A DNA stretch of 30,312 nt from positions 1 to 30,312 of the forward strand of contig CAZOKZ010000055.1 in assembly GCA_964580585.1 (NCBI GenBank). Direction: 5' to 3'. The first letter of the stretch is position 1; every line of letters starts with the position of its first letter. The DNA comes from CAZOKZ01 sp964580585 (GTDB taxonomy: Bacteria; Sumerlaeota; Sumerlaeia; SLMS01; JAHLLQ01). The position numbers and the translations under genes are program-made. The notes under the pieces are model-generated. The model had not been told where the DNA came from, searched no databases, and worked only from the letters and a program-made list of their open reading frames with translations. Positions 9,446 to 17,503 of this stretch are shown in pieces.

Positions 9446-9883
9446 ATGACCACACGCTTTCAACTCCGTCCCTCCTCCGTCCCCCTGCACCGTCGGATCG
9501 ACCTCGTTTTTCTCGGCATCGCCATCTGCTGGACCGCACTCGTGTTACTCGTCAACGGATTACCCGGCGCGCAACTAGCTCCCGTCACGCGCTTTCACAT
9601 CGAACATCTCGATAAAGCCGTGCACTTTTCATTCTATTGTTTCATGGCGGTTTTTTACTGGAATGCACTCGTGCCCGCGAACGGCGCGCGTCCGATTGTT
9701 CGACGCCCCGCCCTTTGGGCATTCGCCATCGCTGCGCTGGTTGCCATCCTTGACGAATTGCACCAAATTCCCGTACCCGGTCGAAGCTGCGACCCCATCG
9801 ACCTGCTCGCCGATTGGTCCGGCGCCTTTGCCGTGGTGGTGATGGCGATATTCATTAAAGGCGAAAGGCAAAAAGATGAATGA
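9446..9883 (+). CDS. VanZ-like family membrane protein
   Basis: 145 residues with about four hydrophobic segments (near 18-40, 57-75, 89-103 and 122-137). Family hallmarks are present: HLDKAVHFSFY (54-64, with Asp56 and His60) and DELHQ.PVPGR...D (103-119), matching the VanZ-like pattern of a membrane His/Asp/Glu/Arg cluster. VanZ gives low-level teicoplanin resistance, but most relatives are uncharacterised, so antibiotic resistance should not be assumed. No ribosome site is evident before ATG 9446. The last codons (KGERQKDE) come from an AAAGGCGAAAGGCAAAAA stretch like repeats found elsewhere in the window, so the C-terminus may have been altered by repeat insertion. Confidence 0.85.
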   Translation: MTTRFQLRPSSVPLHRRIDLVFLGIAICWTALVLLVNGLPGAQLAPVTRFHIEHLDKAVHFSFYCFMAVFYWNALVPANGARPIVRRPALWAFAIAALVAILDELHQIPVPGRSCDPIDLLADWSGAFAVVVMAIFIKGERQKDE

Positions 9884-10290
9884 ACTGCTTCATTTCGCAT
9901 TTGGAACCTAATAATTCAGCCGCTATTTTCGTTTACCGAACCACTATACATCAAGAAACTTGAAAAAGATTTCGCCTTGAGCGTAACTCAACTTTGTTGC
10001 CAAAGTTTAAAGATTCACCACAAAGCCACACAGGTCCCAGAGGAACACGAAGAAAAAAAATTCTATTCACTCATTTTCAACCAAAGCCCTTCGGAAAGTT
10101 GAAACCACTGATTTTCGTGATGTTTTTTTACTCGTTCGCCATCGAAGCGCGCGAAAATCGTAAGCCGACAAAAAGGGCTCTTCGTTTTTTCTCCGTGGCT
10201 CCTGACTTGTCCGCCGTAGCCTTGGCGCAGGCAGGCGCCTTCGTGGTTTGATTTTTTCTTCGTTTTGGGTACAAACTCAAGATGCGCCCT
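9884..10290. other. Intergenic region between vanZ-like gene and waaA
   Basis: About 400 bp between convergent genes. It contains no supported gene. Its right part is occupied by a nested palindromic repeat (10014-10251, listed separately). Just beyond the waaA stop the sequence ATCCTTC is repeated three times in tandem (about 10288-10311), overlapping the end of waaA. Confidence 0.6.
10014..10251. repeat. Nested palindromic repeat (ACCACRAAG type with inserted GCCGTAGCC module)
   Basis: The left end carries CACCACAAAGCC followed by GGAACACGAAGAAAAAAAA. The right end carries CTTCGTTTTTTCTCCGTGG and CCTTCGTGGTTTGA, the inverted counterpart. Inside the right arm, 10206-10239 is a distinct GC-rich module (CTTGTCCGCCGTAGCC, then GGCGCAGGCAGGCGCC) that interrupts the match. 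A close relative of this module is found inside the element at 12890-13048. No coding sequence is seen in it. Confidence 0.65.
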
Positions 10291-11601
10291 TCATCCTTCA
10301 TCCTTCATCCTTTCCATCCCCTCCCCCACCATTTCCACAATTGTTTCCACCGCCCGTTTCGCCGCCCCGCGATTCGAATTCGCCGCCCGCGCGGCTTTTT
10401 CTCCCATCGCGCGGCGTTTGGCTTCCTCCGTCCCCAATTCAATCAGCATCCCCGCCAATCGTTCTCGCGGCACCTCGGGCGCTCCGTCCCCCGGACCCAA
10501 TACACGAACAATTTCCGGCTGCGCGTGCATGTGCGGACCGCGCAAGACCGGAATGCCATGTACAGCCGGTTCAAGCAAATTATGCCCCCCAATCGGCGCC
10601 CAGCTTCCCGCCAGCAACGCTATTTCCGCCGCACCGAAACTCCGCGCCAGCACCCGCATTTGATCGAGCAACACCACCTGGTCGCACGACGGAGCCGCGT
10701 TTTCCCCCGCGCTCGTGCGATGCAACGCAAACCCTTGCTTTTCGATCAATCCCGCCACCGTGTCGAATCGTTCGGGATGACGTGGCGCAATGACAAGCCG
10801 CAATGCCGGGCATTTGGCTTTTGCCTCGCGATACGCATCCAACACCAAATCCTCTTCACCCGGATGCGTGCTTCCGGCAAGCGCCACCACATCGTCCGTC
10901 CCCATCCCCCACGCCTTGCGAATCGTCGAACGCTCTTCTGCCGCCAACGGATCGGGCAACGCGTCGAATTTCACGTTCCCCACCACGGAAATATTTTTCT
11001 CCGTCCCCACGATACGCGCCATACGCTCGGCGTCTTGATTCGTCTGCATGAAAAAATGGCGGACATTGGATAAAATCGGGCGGAATAAAACCGACGCCTT
11101 CACATACCGACGCGCGCTCCGTTCGCTCAACTTGCCATTCACCAAAAAAATCGGAACGCCGCGCCGTGCGCCTTCCGAAAGAATATTGGGCCAGATTTCT
11201 GTCTCGAAAAACAAGTAAACCGACGGGCGATACGCGCGGTAAAACGCCCGCACGGTCCATGAAAAATCCGCCGGAGCATACGAAAACTGTTCCGCCCCCG
11301 CCATCGTCTGATGCGCCTGCGCCTGACCCGTTTCCGTCGTTGTAGTGCACAAGAACTCCCACCCGAGTTCCCGCCGCTTCAACTCGCGATACACCGACCC
11401 TGCTGCCACCGTCTCGCCCACCGAAACGCTATGCATCCAACACCGCTCTGCCGCCGGTTTCGGCAACGCGCGCGCAGGCAAACGCTTGCCCAACATCCCG
11501 GGCAAGCTCTCGCGGTATTTGCCAAGACGCATTCGCTTATACGCGATTACAGGAGCAATCACGGGCATCGCGGCAAGATAAGCGGCGTCGTACAGGTTCA
11601 T
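10291..11601 (-). CDS. waaA: 3-deoxy-D-manno-octulosonic acid (Kdo) transferase
   Basis: 436 residues, a normal length for WaaA/KdtA. The enzyme transfers Kdo from CMP-Kdo to lipid A precursor at the inner face of the cytoplasmic membrane. A hydrophobic N-terminal anchor spans about 6-22. Family motifs: HSVSVGE (57-63, Glu63 the likely catalytic base), FETEIWPN (132-139) and the donor-site motif GGHNLLEP (338-345). This is good evidence for a lipopolysaccharide-type outer membrane. The last codons (MKDEG and stop) fall inside a tandem GGATGAA repeat, so slippage there could change the C-terminus without harming the fold. It lies downstream of recR on the same strand, with an inverted repeat between them, and may or may not be cotranscribed. 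Confidence 0.96.
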   Translation of the reverse strand: MNLYDAAYLAAMPVIAPVIAYKRMRLGKYRESLPGMLGKRLPARALPKPAAERCWMHSVSVGETVAAGSVYRELKRRELGWEFLCTTTTETGQAQAHQTMAGAEQFSYAPADFSWTVRAFYRAYRPSVYLFFETEIWPNILSEGARRGVPIFLVNGKLSERSARRYVKASVLFRPILSNVRHFFMQTNQDAERMARIVGTEKNISVVGNVKFDALPDPLAAEERSTIRKAWGMGTDDVVALAGSTHPGEEDLVLDAYREAKAKCPALRLVIAPRHPERFDTVAGLIEKQGFALHRTSAGENAAPSCDQVVLLDQMRVLARSFGAAEIALLAGSWAPIGGHNLLEPAVHGIPVLRGPHMHAQPEIVRVLGPGDGAPEVPRERLAGMLIELGTEEAKRRAMGEKAARAANSNRGAAKRAVETIVEMVGEGMERMKDEG

Positions 11602-11612
11602 GGGAGTGTGCT

Positions 11613-11700
11613 GTTTATAGTTTTTAGTTTATAGTTCATCGTCTTTATTTCACCCGTCGAGTCGTCTCGGACCATTAACTAATAACTAAAAACTATTAAC
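11613..11700. repeat. AT-rich inverted repeat between recR and waaA
   Basis: Arms 11613-11636 and 11676-11700 are built from TAGTTTTTAG and CTAAAAACTA and pair with few mismatches. The centre carries a small hairpin CGAG-TCGT-CTCG (11658-11669). It occupies most of the recR-waaA gap. It resembles dispersed intergenic palindromes and has no gene content. As transcript it would form one long hairpin ahead of waaA. Confidence 0.65.
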
Positions 11701-11729
11701 CATCCAAACGGTAAATAACTATACGTCTC

Positions 11730-12329
11730 TCATTTGATCGCTCGTCGTCCTTCGAGCGCCATGCGCAACGTCCCGCCGTCGGCATGTTCAAGCGACCCAC
11801 CCATCGGAATGCCTTTCCCAATGCGTGTAACCGAAAGCTCGGGACGATCCAATTGGCGCGAAAGAAACAACGCCGTCGCGTCGCCCTCGACACTGGGACT
11901 GGTGGCAAGAATGATTTCCGTGAATTCGCCTTCTGCCAACCGTTCGTATAATTCTGAAATGCGCAAATCATCGGGCGTGACGCCCTTCAGCGGGGAAAGC
12001 ACTCCGGCGAGCACATGATACTGTCCACGAAAACCGCCCGCACGCTCGAACGCAACCACATCGAGTGCCTGTTCCACCACGCATAACGACGTACGATCAC
12101 GACCGTTGTCGGAGCAAATAGGACACGTGCCATGATCGGTGAAATAGCCGCAAATACTGCAATTACCCACTTGGGTATGCAGATTGAGCAACGCCTGCGC
12201 GAGATCTTTAGTCTGGGCATTGGGAGACGCCAGCAATCCAAAAGCAATGCGCTCCGCGCTGCGACGTCCGATGCCTGGCAATTTGCCCAGTTCATCGATC
12301 ACGGATTGCAACGCAGACGGCAACGACAT
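11730..12329 (-). CDS. recR: Recombination protein RecR
   Basis: 199 residues, the standard length. RecR acts with RecO (and RecF) to load RecA at single-strand gaps. The helix-hairpin-helix region is at 8-30 (LGKLPGIGRRSAERIAF). A four-cysteine zinc site is formed by C57, C60, C69 and C72. A Toprim domain spans about 80-175 (VVEQALDVVAFE, then SPSVEGDATALFL), and the C-terminus carries TRIGKGIPMGGSLEHAD, typical of the family. It follows ybaB and dnaX on the same strand, the classic neighbourhood, but a terminator-like hairpin (12380-12420) lies between ybaB and recR, so recR may be partly uncoupled. Confidence 0.98.
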   Translation of the reverse strand: MSLPSALQSVIDELGKLPGIGRRSAERIAFGLLASPNAQTKDLAQALLNLHTQVGNCSICGYFTDHGTCPICSDNGRDRTSLCVVEQALDVVAFERAGGFRGQYHVLAGVLSPLKGVTPDDLRISELYERLAEGEFTEIILATSPSVEGDATALFLSRQLDRPELSVTRIGKGIPMGGSLEHADGGTLRMALEGRRAIK

Positions 12330-12379
12330 GAAAGCGTCCGATCGGAGTAAAAGCGGGATGAGCCGACACGTTTCAGGAG

Positions 12380-12420
12380 AAAAACGCGACCGCCGCGCGT
12401 TCCATCACGACGGTCGCGTT
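12380..12420 (-). terminator. Intrinsic terminator-like hairpin after ybaB
   Basis: Perfect 10-bp stem AACGCGACCG (12383-12392) with CGGTCGCGTT (12411-12420) around an 18-nt loop. On the minus strand it is followed by TTTTT (12384-12380) and then CTCC. It starts about 15 nt past the ybaB stop and sits about 50 nt before recR. The loop is long and the U-run short, so attenuation rather than full termination is plausible. Confidence 0.6.
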
Positions 12421-12435
12421 AACCTTTTCGGCAAA

Positions 12436-12747
12436 TCAGAACAATCCGGGGAACTTCAATCCGCCGGTAATGTCCGAAACCTGGCTTTCGTGCAACGCCT
12501 TGGCGGCATCGAGCGCCTGGTTGACCGCCGCGACGATCAAATCCTGGAGCATTTCCGGATCGTCGGGATCGATGGCCTCGGGACCAATGGTAATCGCTTT
12601 GATTTCACGCGTTCCCGTGGCTGTTACCTTCACCACGCCGCCGCCCGAAGACCCTTCAACGGTCATGTCGGCTAACTGGGTGTTCATTTTTTCCACGCGT
12701 GTATGCAGATCGCTCTGCAACTTACGGATCATTCCGGGATCAATCAT
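12436..12747 (-). CDS. ybaB: YbaB/EbfC family nucleoid-associated protein
   Basis: 103 residues, typical for the family. The protein forms a dimer that binds DNA and is usually encoded between dnaX and recR, as here. Features: an N-terminal helix (MIDPGMIRKLQSDLHTR) rich in charged residues; GSSGGGVVKVTATGTREIKAITI (33-55), the conserved small-residue loop and beta strands; and DDPEMLQDLIVAAVNQAL (61-78), the conserved C-terminal helix. An AGGA ribosome site lies about 7 nt before the ATG. The C-terminal ITGGLKFPGLF is the usual glycine-rich end. It is separated from dnaX by 415 bp, much more than normal, because a palindromic element lies between them. Confidence 0.95.
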   Translation of the reverse strand: MIDPGMIRKLQSDLHTRVEKMNTQLADMTVEGSSGGGVVKVTATGTREIKAITIGPEAIDPDDPEMLQDLIVAAVNQALDAAKALHESQVSDITGGLKFPGLF

Positions 12748-12889
12748 GGGTTTTCCTGCTTGATGAAGTAGTAATCGTCAAACCAACCGATTCCCCCCTC
12801 GGTCGGAGAGCTATTCACAAACATTGCCGAGGCTGGGTCAAGGTCAAGAAAGCGGAAGCGTAAAGCAAAACAGAATGTTCTCTAAGCAC

Positions 12890-13048
12890 CAGGACGCCCT
12901 CAAAGTTGCAAGATCAAGGCGCGCGAGGCGAGGACGACCGAGGCGTAGCAGCGCTACGGCGAGAGCTTGTCTGTCCGTAGCCGCTAGGCGAAGGCAGGAG
13001 TCCGAGACCGATGCGCAACACAGAGATTGCGACTTTGAGGGCGTCCTG
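12890..13048. repeat. Palindromic GC-rich element with 22-nt terminal inverted repeats
   Basis: Terminal arms 12890-12911 (CAGGACGCCCTCAAAG...) and 13027-13048 are inverted copies with one mismatch in 22. The interior holds a 6-bp hairpin CGTAGC-AGC-GCTACG and a module CTTGTCTGTCCGTAGCC...AGGCGAAGGCAGG, related to the one at 10206-10239. The 10-mer TAAAGCAAAA occurs as a direct repeat outside it (12861-12870 and 13049-13058). It has no open frame of note. Its size, terminal inverted repeats and lack of coding fit a miniature mobile or REP-like element moved by a protein encoded elsewhere. Confidence 0.75.
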
Positions 13049-13130
13049 TAAAGCAAAAGTCAGAAGGCATATAGGACAACAATATTTCGCTTACCCGATT
13101 ACAACTCCGAAACACCAGGCGCTCTTTAAT

Positions 13131-13160
13131 TTCGCCTTTTGCCTTTATCTTTCCGCCTTT
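13131..13160. repeat. AAGGC/GGCAAAAGGC-type short repeat abutting dnaX 3' end
   Basis: On the minus strand this reads AAAGGCGGAAAGATAAAGGC then AAAAGGCGAA, just past the dnaX stop. Similar purine-rich strings occur at the vanZ-like 3' end (about 9856-9880), at 27618-27638 and, inverted, at 27713-27733. It appears to be one member of a dispersed family that sits at gene ends. Confidence 0.55.
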
Positions 13161-13162
13161 GA

Positions 13163-15058
13163 TTACACGGCTCTTCCGTTGAAAAAAGCCGGTTTGACGC
13201 CAAAATGTTCCTCGACCAATTCGCAAGCCTCGCGAAACGCGGGATATTTCTCCAACGCCTCGGCAAACGAGACCATTTCATCGAGCGATTCATCGTTGCG
13301 TGAAAGTTTTTGCGAAGGGGCGGTTGAAACCAAAGGCGCCGATGCCGACATCTCCATCGGCACGATAATGTCTTCTTCTTCGGCGGGATCGCCCGATTGC
13401 ACTTCCACAGGGCCCGGCAAATCGTTCGCCTCCGATACGCTGATGGAAATCATCATCGCTTTTTGCCAGATCGCTTTCACACAGTCGCGCAACATCGCCG
13501 TCGTTTCCGGACGATCCAGGTGCGATTTCATCGCTCGGTCGGCGCTGGCCAGTTCAATCGAGATTCTGGATGACCCAACACCCAGCAAACGCGCTTTTGC
13601 CAACGTTCCACGAAGCGAAGCGCTCCGGCTCCCCACCTGTTCGATAAACGCATTCCAGCGGTCCGCGTCGGTTGTATGCACAACCTCGATTGGGTTGTGA
13701 GAAACAGGTTCTTCCTGCACGGCGGGGCTGGCATTCAACATGGGCGCCGCCATCAGGTTGTCCGCCTTTCGCGCCTCGGGTCGGCGCGCCTGCGAACCAC
13801 GTTCCGTTCCCTGAACCGGCGCATGTGAAGCGTTCGGCGTGCCCGATCCACGGCTGGCGACACCGCCGCCGCCTCCCCCGCCATTGGGTCCGGAAGAAGG
13901 CGTGGGACGCCCACCCAGTTGGGCATCGATCACCAGTTTCGGGTCGATCGCCGTCAGCTTGATAATGGCAAATTCAAGCAAAAAACGCGGCGGCGCAGCT
14001 CCTCGCATGCGTTCTTCCAGATCGAGGAACTGCTGAATCACGTTCAGTAAAAACGGCAACGATGCCTGATCGATAATCGATTGGAAATCCGTATCGTCCG
14101 CATTGACCAGCCGTACCAGCTCCTTCGGAGCCCCTGTTTTCACCAACATCGCATCGCGCAAAAAACTGAGAAACATTTTCACGAATCGCTGCAAATCGCG
14201 CCCACGATCCACCAAATCGCCAATCAACATCAGGCAATCTTTGACGTTATGCGCCACGAGTCCCTTGAGCAACCGGTTGAAAAAATCCGCCTCAACAACC
14301 CCGAGCAGCGAACGCACCGTGTCCAGACGCAACTCTTCGCTCGAAAGCGAAATCAACTGATCGAGCAACACCTGCGCATCGCGCAATCCCCCCTCGCTGG
14401 CGAGCGCAATAGCACTCAACACCGCATGTTTTTCCTCGGCATCGATCTGGACCTTTTCCGTTTCCAGAATTTCCGACAGATTGTTCTCGATGTCCTTCAA
14501 ACTAATGCGATCGAAATTGCACCGACGACAGCGTGAAATGACGGTTTCAGGAATTTTCTCGGGGTTCGTCGTTGCCAGAATGAAAACGACATGGGACGGC
14601 GGTTCCTCCAGGCTTTTGAGCAGCGCGTTAAACGAGTGCGTCGAAAGCATGTGGACTTCGTCGATGATGTAAACTTTGTACCGCGCGCTGAATGGCGCAC
14701 GCCGCAGCCCTTCAAGCAGGCTCTTTGTATCGTCGGCTTTCGTGTAAGTCGCCGCATCCACTTCGACGACATCCAGGTGCGTGCTCCCCGCGATTTCCAG
14801 GCAATGATTGCACTTCCCACAGGGTTCGGTCGTCGGGCCATGCTGGCAATTGAGCGCCTTGGCAAAAATACGCGCCATCGACGTCTTGCCCGTACCGCGC
14901 GGACCACAAAACAGATAACCGCTGCCCACACGATTTTCGCGAATCTCGTTGTGCAACTGTTGAACGACGGATTTCTGGCCCACGACATCTTTGAATGTTT
15001 GCGGACGATAACGGCGAGCGAGAACCTGATAGCTGGGATTTGCCGACGAGCCTGCCAT
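13163..15058 (-). CDS. dnaX: DNA polymerase III subunits gamma/tau
   Basis: 631 residues. This is the clamp-loader ATPase of the replisome. An AAAGGGG ribosome site precedes ATG 15058. Motifs: YRPQTFKDVVGQ (17-28), Walker A GPRGTGKTS (52-60), zinc-site cysteines C71, C80, C83 and C86, Walker B region IIDEVHMLS (131-139) and sensor SRC (175-177). The clamp-loader collar follows to about residue 370. A Gly/Ser-rich linker (about 393-412, with a run of seven glycines) leads to a variable tau-type C-terminal part ending near FGVKPAFFNGRAV. I found no A6G slippery heptamer in the gene, so a frameshifted short gamma form is not indicated. It is the first gene of the dnaX-ybaB-recR order. Confidence 0.97.
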   Translation of the reverse strand: MAGSSANPSYQVLARRYRPQTFKDVVGQKSVVQQLHNEIRENRVGSGYLFCGPRGTGKTSMARIFAKALNCQHGPTTEPCGKCNHCLEIAGSTHLDVVEVDAATYTKADDTKSLLEGLRRAPFSARYKVYIIDEVHMLSTHSFNALLKSLEEPPSHVVFILATTNPEKIPETVISRCRRCNFDRISLKDIENNLSEILETEKVQIDAEEKHAVLSAIALASEGGLRDAQVLLDQLISLSSEELRLDTVRSLLGVVEADFFNRLLKGLVAHNVKDCLMLIGDLVDRGRDLQRFVKMFLSFLRDAMLVKTGAPKELVRLVNADDTDFQSIIDQASLPFLLNVIQQFLDLEERMRGAAPPRFLLEFAIIKLTAIDPKLVIDAQLGGRPTPSSGPNGGGGGGGVASRGSGTPNASHAPVQGTERGSQARRPEARKADNLMAAPMLNASPAVQEEPVSHNPIEVVHTTDADRWNAFIEQVGSRSASLRGTLAKARLLGVGSSRISIELASADRAMKSHLDRPETTAMLRDCVKAIWQKAMMISISVSEANDLPGPVEVQSGDPAEEEDIIVPMEMSASAPLVSTAPSQKLSRNDESLDEMVSFAEALEKYPAFREACELVEEHFGVKPAFFNGRAV

Positions 15059-15145
15059 GCGAGCCCCTTTTGCGAAAGTTTAGTGAAAACCAACAAATCA
15101 ACACTTCACGGCGTCGGTCAACCCCATTCCATAAAAATAGCAGAT

Positions 15146-17059
15146 TTAGTTCGGTTTTCCAACGATCTCGACCCGAAACAACCGAAATCCTTCCGGAAAA
15201 TCAGGAACGGGTATTTCCACCAGAAAACCACCCTCCACCAACGAATCGGTAATGGGATAACGTGCCGCCCAATGTTCATAGAGAACGTAATCGATCTGCT
15301 GTTCGACCAATTTCCGATACTCATCTTGGGGATTATCGCTCTCCCAAACGGCTGTATTTTCAGGGATAATCACGTTCCGATGGAGATGATACGGGTATCC
15401 GGATTGGGGCGCCAGCACAGTGGCTTTCTCGGGGAGATAGTCCTGCGCAAGGATAAACCCAACATGGAGTTGGCGAGATTCTGTTTTCTGTGCGTATTCT
15501 AAGACCTGTTGCCTAAGCAGGATGGGATGAAAAGGCCATCGAACAGCGTCTTGATTGGCCCAGACGATGGTCCATCGAGCATAGGAACCAAAACAAGCAA
15601 GCAGCAAAGACACGAAAACGATCATACGCAATTTAGGGCGTAGTCCTAACAGCTTATCGAACATCAAGCCCATAACCGGTCCCACGATGGGGAGACCGAT
15701 GAAACCGAATCGGATGATTCTTCCGCCACTCATCCACAAAAAGAGAAATGCCCACCAGATCAGAGTTATCCGAATCGTGCTCCACAACGTTCCCCGCTTA
15801 AAAAAAGTAGCCAGAAATAACAAAGGGAATAGGCTGATTAGGATATTTTGATTCGTAAACAATATACTAAATTTGTACGGCAAATCTTCCGTGAGTGCAA
15901 ACCGCAACCCTTCAAGGGTTTTTGGGTAAAAGCCATACAGCACTAACGCCTCGTTGACCGCATGTTGTAATGGAGCATTCGGTGTGAATACCCGAGCGCC
16001 AATGGGAAAAATCGGACTAATCGAGTAATAGAAACCTCGGACACCCCAAGGGAGATAAGCGAAAATCCCAAATAGCACGAGAATAGCAAGTGGTGGAAAA
16101 GCTTTCTTCCACCCCACGTTCCTGACAGTACTGAACATGACACAAAGTACGATAGGCGTGGCAAACGCTCCGGCGATAATTTTTCCGGTCGCCGCCATTC
16201 CCAAGAAAAAACCAGCCAATCCGAGTTCTTTGAAATCCACTCGTTTCTGATCGAGAGTCTGAAATAAAATGACGACTCCGCTGAATAACCAAAGAGTTAC
16301 AATATTATCGTTTTTTGTCTCCACCGGCACGGTTAAACGGGACATCGCGAAAAGCGGAACTACCGTCGCAAGAAATAGGATACAAGAAAACACCGTGGAA
16401 TAACGAATCACCAGGACAGCAATCCCAGCCAACATCATAAACGTCAACTCCGTGTAAATCACCGTACACAAGGTTCCATTCGCATAAAGCATCACCACGG
16501 CATAGGACGCTTCAACTGCCAGCGTTAACAACGAATTGATATTCGACGGATACATGGCGCTCACCCCGGTATGAGCCCATCGTTGCGCAACGCTCAGATG
16601 ATATGAAAGCGCGTCATGTTGAAATTCGGGTAACAGACTGCCATTGATCGTGTGAAGAATGAGTACGCCTAATGGGATTGAAACGACTTTCATTAATTTG
16701 CGATCCATGGGCAACAAACGTCGCCATGCACCTCTCAATTCTTGGGCAAAACGGCGAAAACGTCGTTCCGGCAAACTGCGCCACCATCCAAAAACGGATA
16801 GTGGAACTAGTAAAGCCGCAACGCTCCACGCATTCAACCACCCCAACACTCCCAAACTGGAGGCAGTAAACGATACAATCGCCCAACCAAGCGCCAGAGT
16901 CTGCACCAGTGAAAGCACGCGAGAGGACAAACGGTCCGCGCTTTCCTGCATCAGAACGCATCCGATTCCAAACACCATCAGGTGCGCCAACAAAGAAGCT
17001 GCCAAATACCCCACTGCTAGCAGGAATGTGCTGAATAGTACCATATGGAACGAAAACAC
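15146..17059 (-). CDS. Polytopic membrane protein, probable GT-C type glycosyltransferase
   Basis: 637 residues from GTG at 17059; ATG at 17044 is equally possible, and neither has a strong ribosome site. About 11-13 hydrophobic segments cover residues 5 to about 500, followed by a soluble C-terminal domain (about 515-637). The first large loop after TM4 carries LLPEFQHDALSYHLSVAQRW (142-161), with an acidic residue in the position typical of ArnT/PMT/GT39-like enzymes that use polyprenyl-phosphate sugars. Helical pairs such as VETKNDN (about 246-252) fit the same superfamily. Such enzymes transfer sugars to lipid A, proteins or glycans on the periplasmic side. Exact donor and acceptor are unknown. 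A small doubtful ORF ends 9 nt upstream, close enough for translational coupling. Confidence 0.75.
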   Translation of the reverse strand: MFSFHMVLFSTFLLAVGYLAASLLAHLMVFGIGCVLMQESADRLSSRVLSLVQTLALGWAIVSFTASSLGVLGWLNAWSVAALLVPLSVFGWWRSLPERRFRRFAQELRGAWRRLLPMDRKLMKVVSIPLGVLILHTINGSLLPEFQHDALSYHLSVAQRWAHTGVSAMYPSNINSLLTLAVEASYAVVMLYANGTLCTVIYTELTFMMLAGIAVLVIRYSTVFSCILFLATVVPLFAMSRLTVPVETKNDNIVTLWLFSGVVILFQTLDQKRVDFKELGLAGFFLGMAATGKIIAGAFATPIVLCVMFSTVRNVGWKKAFPPLAILVLFGIFAYLPWGVRGFYYSISPIFPIGARVFTPNAPLQHAVNEALVLYGFYPKTLEGLRFALTEDLPYKFSILFTNQNILISLFPLLFLATFFKRGTLWSTIRITLIWWAFLFLWMSGGRIIRFGFIGLPIVGPVMGLMFDKLLGLRPKLRMIVFVSLLLACFGSYARWTIVWANQDAVRWPFHPILLRQQVLEYAQKTESRQLHVGFILAQDYLPEKATVLAPQSGYPYHLHRNVIIPENTAVWESDNPQDEYRKLVEQQIDYVLYEHWAARYPITDSLVEGGFLVEIPVPDFPEGFRLFRVEIVGKPN

Positions 17060-17068
17060 CTCGGGAAC

Positions 17069-17326
17069 CTACGAAACCTGAACGTCGGAAACGGTGACGA
17101 AACGCTGCGGGTAGCCACCAAAGCGCACAAGACAAATCGCCAGCCGAATCTCTTCACTCCACCACACAGACAGACTCCATTCGACGGTAAAAATTCGCCC
17201 TGGAATCCATGGGTATCGTATTGATTTCAATAAGCTTGTAGCTTTTTTCCTCGAAAGGTCAATTCGATCGCTTCGTTCAGGCGCAGAAACTTTTCCGGTC
17301 GCTTCATTGTCCAACAAAGGGAACAC
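17069..17326 (-). CDS. Doubtful small ORF upstream of the GT-C gene
   Basis: An 85-codon frame from GTG 17326 ends 9 nt before the GTG of the GT-C gene. Its second half (PGRIFTVEWSLSVWW, then EEIRLAICLVRFGGYPQRF) looks protein-like. An alternative N-terminus starts at ATG 17307 in another frame (MKRPEKFLRLNEAIELTF) and runs into A_AAA_AAG at 17248-17242; a -1 shift there would join it exactly to this frame. So this is a small gene without a shift, a frameshifted gene, or a fragment. I do not recognise a family. It lies opposite the presumed upstream region of the TPR gene. Confidence 0.3.
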   Translation of the reverse strand: MFPLLDNEATGKVSAPERSDRIDLSRKKATSLLKSIRYPWIPGRIFTVEWSLSVWWSEEIRLAICLVRFGGYPQRFVTVSDVQVS

Positions 17327-17503
17327 CCCGGACGAGAGGTGTCAGAAGGTGCGAAAGACGTGTTGACCCTATTGAACCGCTTATGAATTTCTGATGGGGT
17401 ATTTTCTAGCAACGAAATTCCGGCAGGAAACGTGCGTATTTCCAACAGGGGACTTGATCCATGGCCCCTCGGCAGAAATCGCACCGCTAAAAAGGATATT
17501 ATC

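Larger units (their letters stand above)
12748..13162. other. dnaX-ybaB spacer with inserted repeats
   Basis: This 415-bp gap is unusual for dnaX and ybaB, which are normally adjacent. It contains the palindromic element 12890-13048 and the AAGGC-type repeat at 13131-13160. I see no gene in it; the short open frames overlap the palindrome and have no protein-like features. Confidence 0.7.

Noticed and set aside
10282..11073. 263-codon plus-strand open frame opposite waaA
   Set aside because: WaaA motifs on the minus strand are decisive; the plus-strand product is an arginine- and proline-rich shadow.
13163..15058. Programmed frameshift in dnaX giving a gamma form
   Set aside because: I looked for an A_AAA_AAG-type heptamer (CTTTTTT on the plus strand) within the gene and found none.
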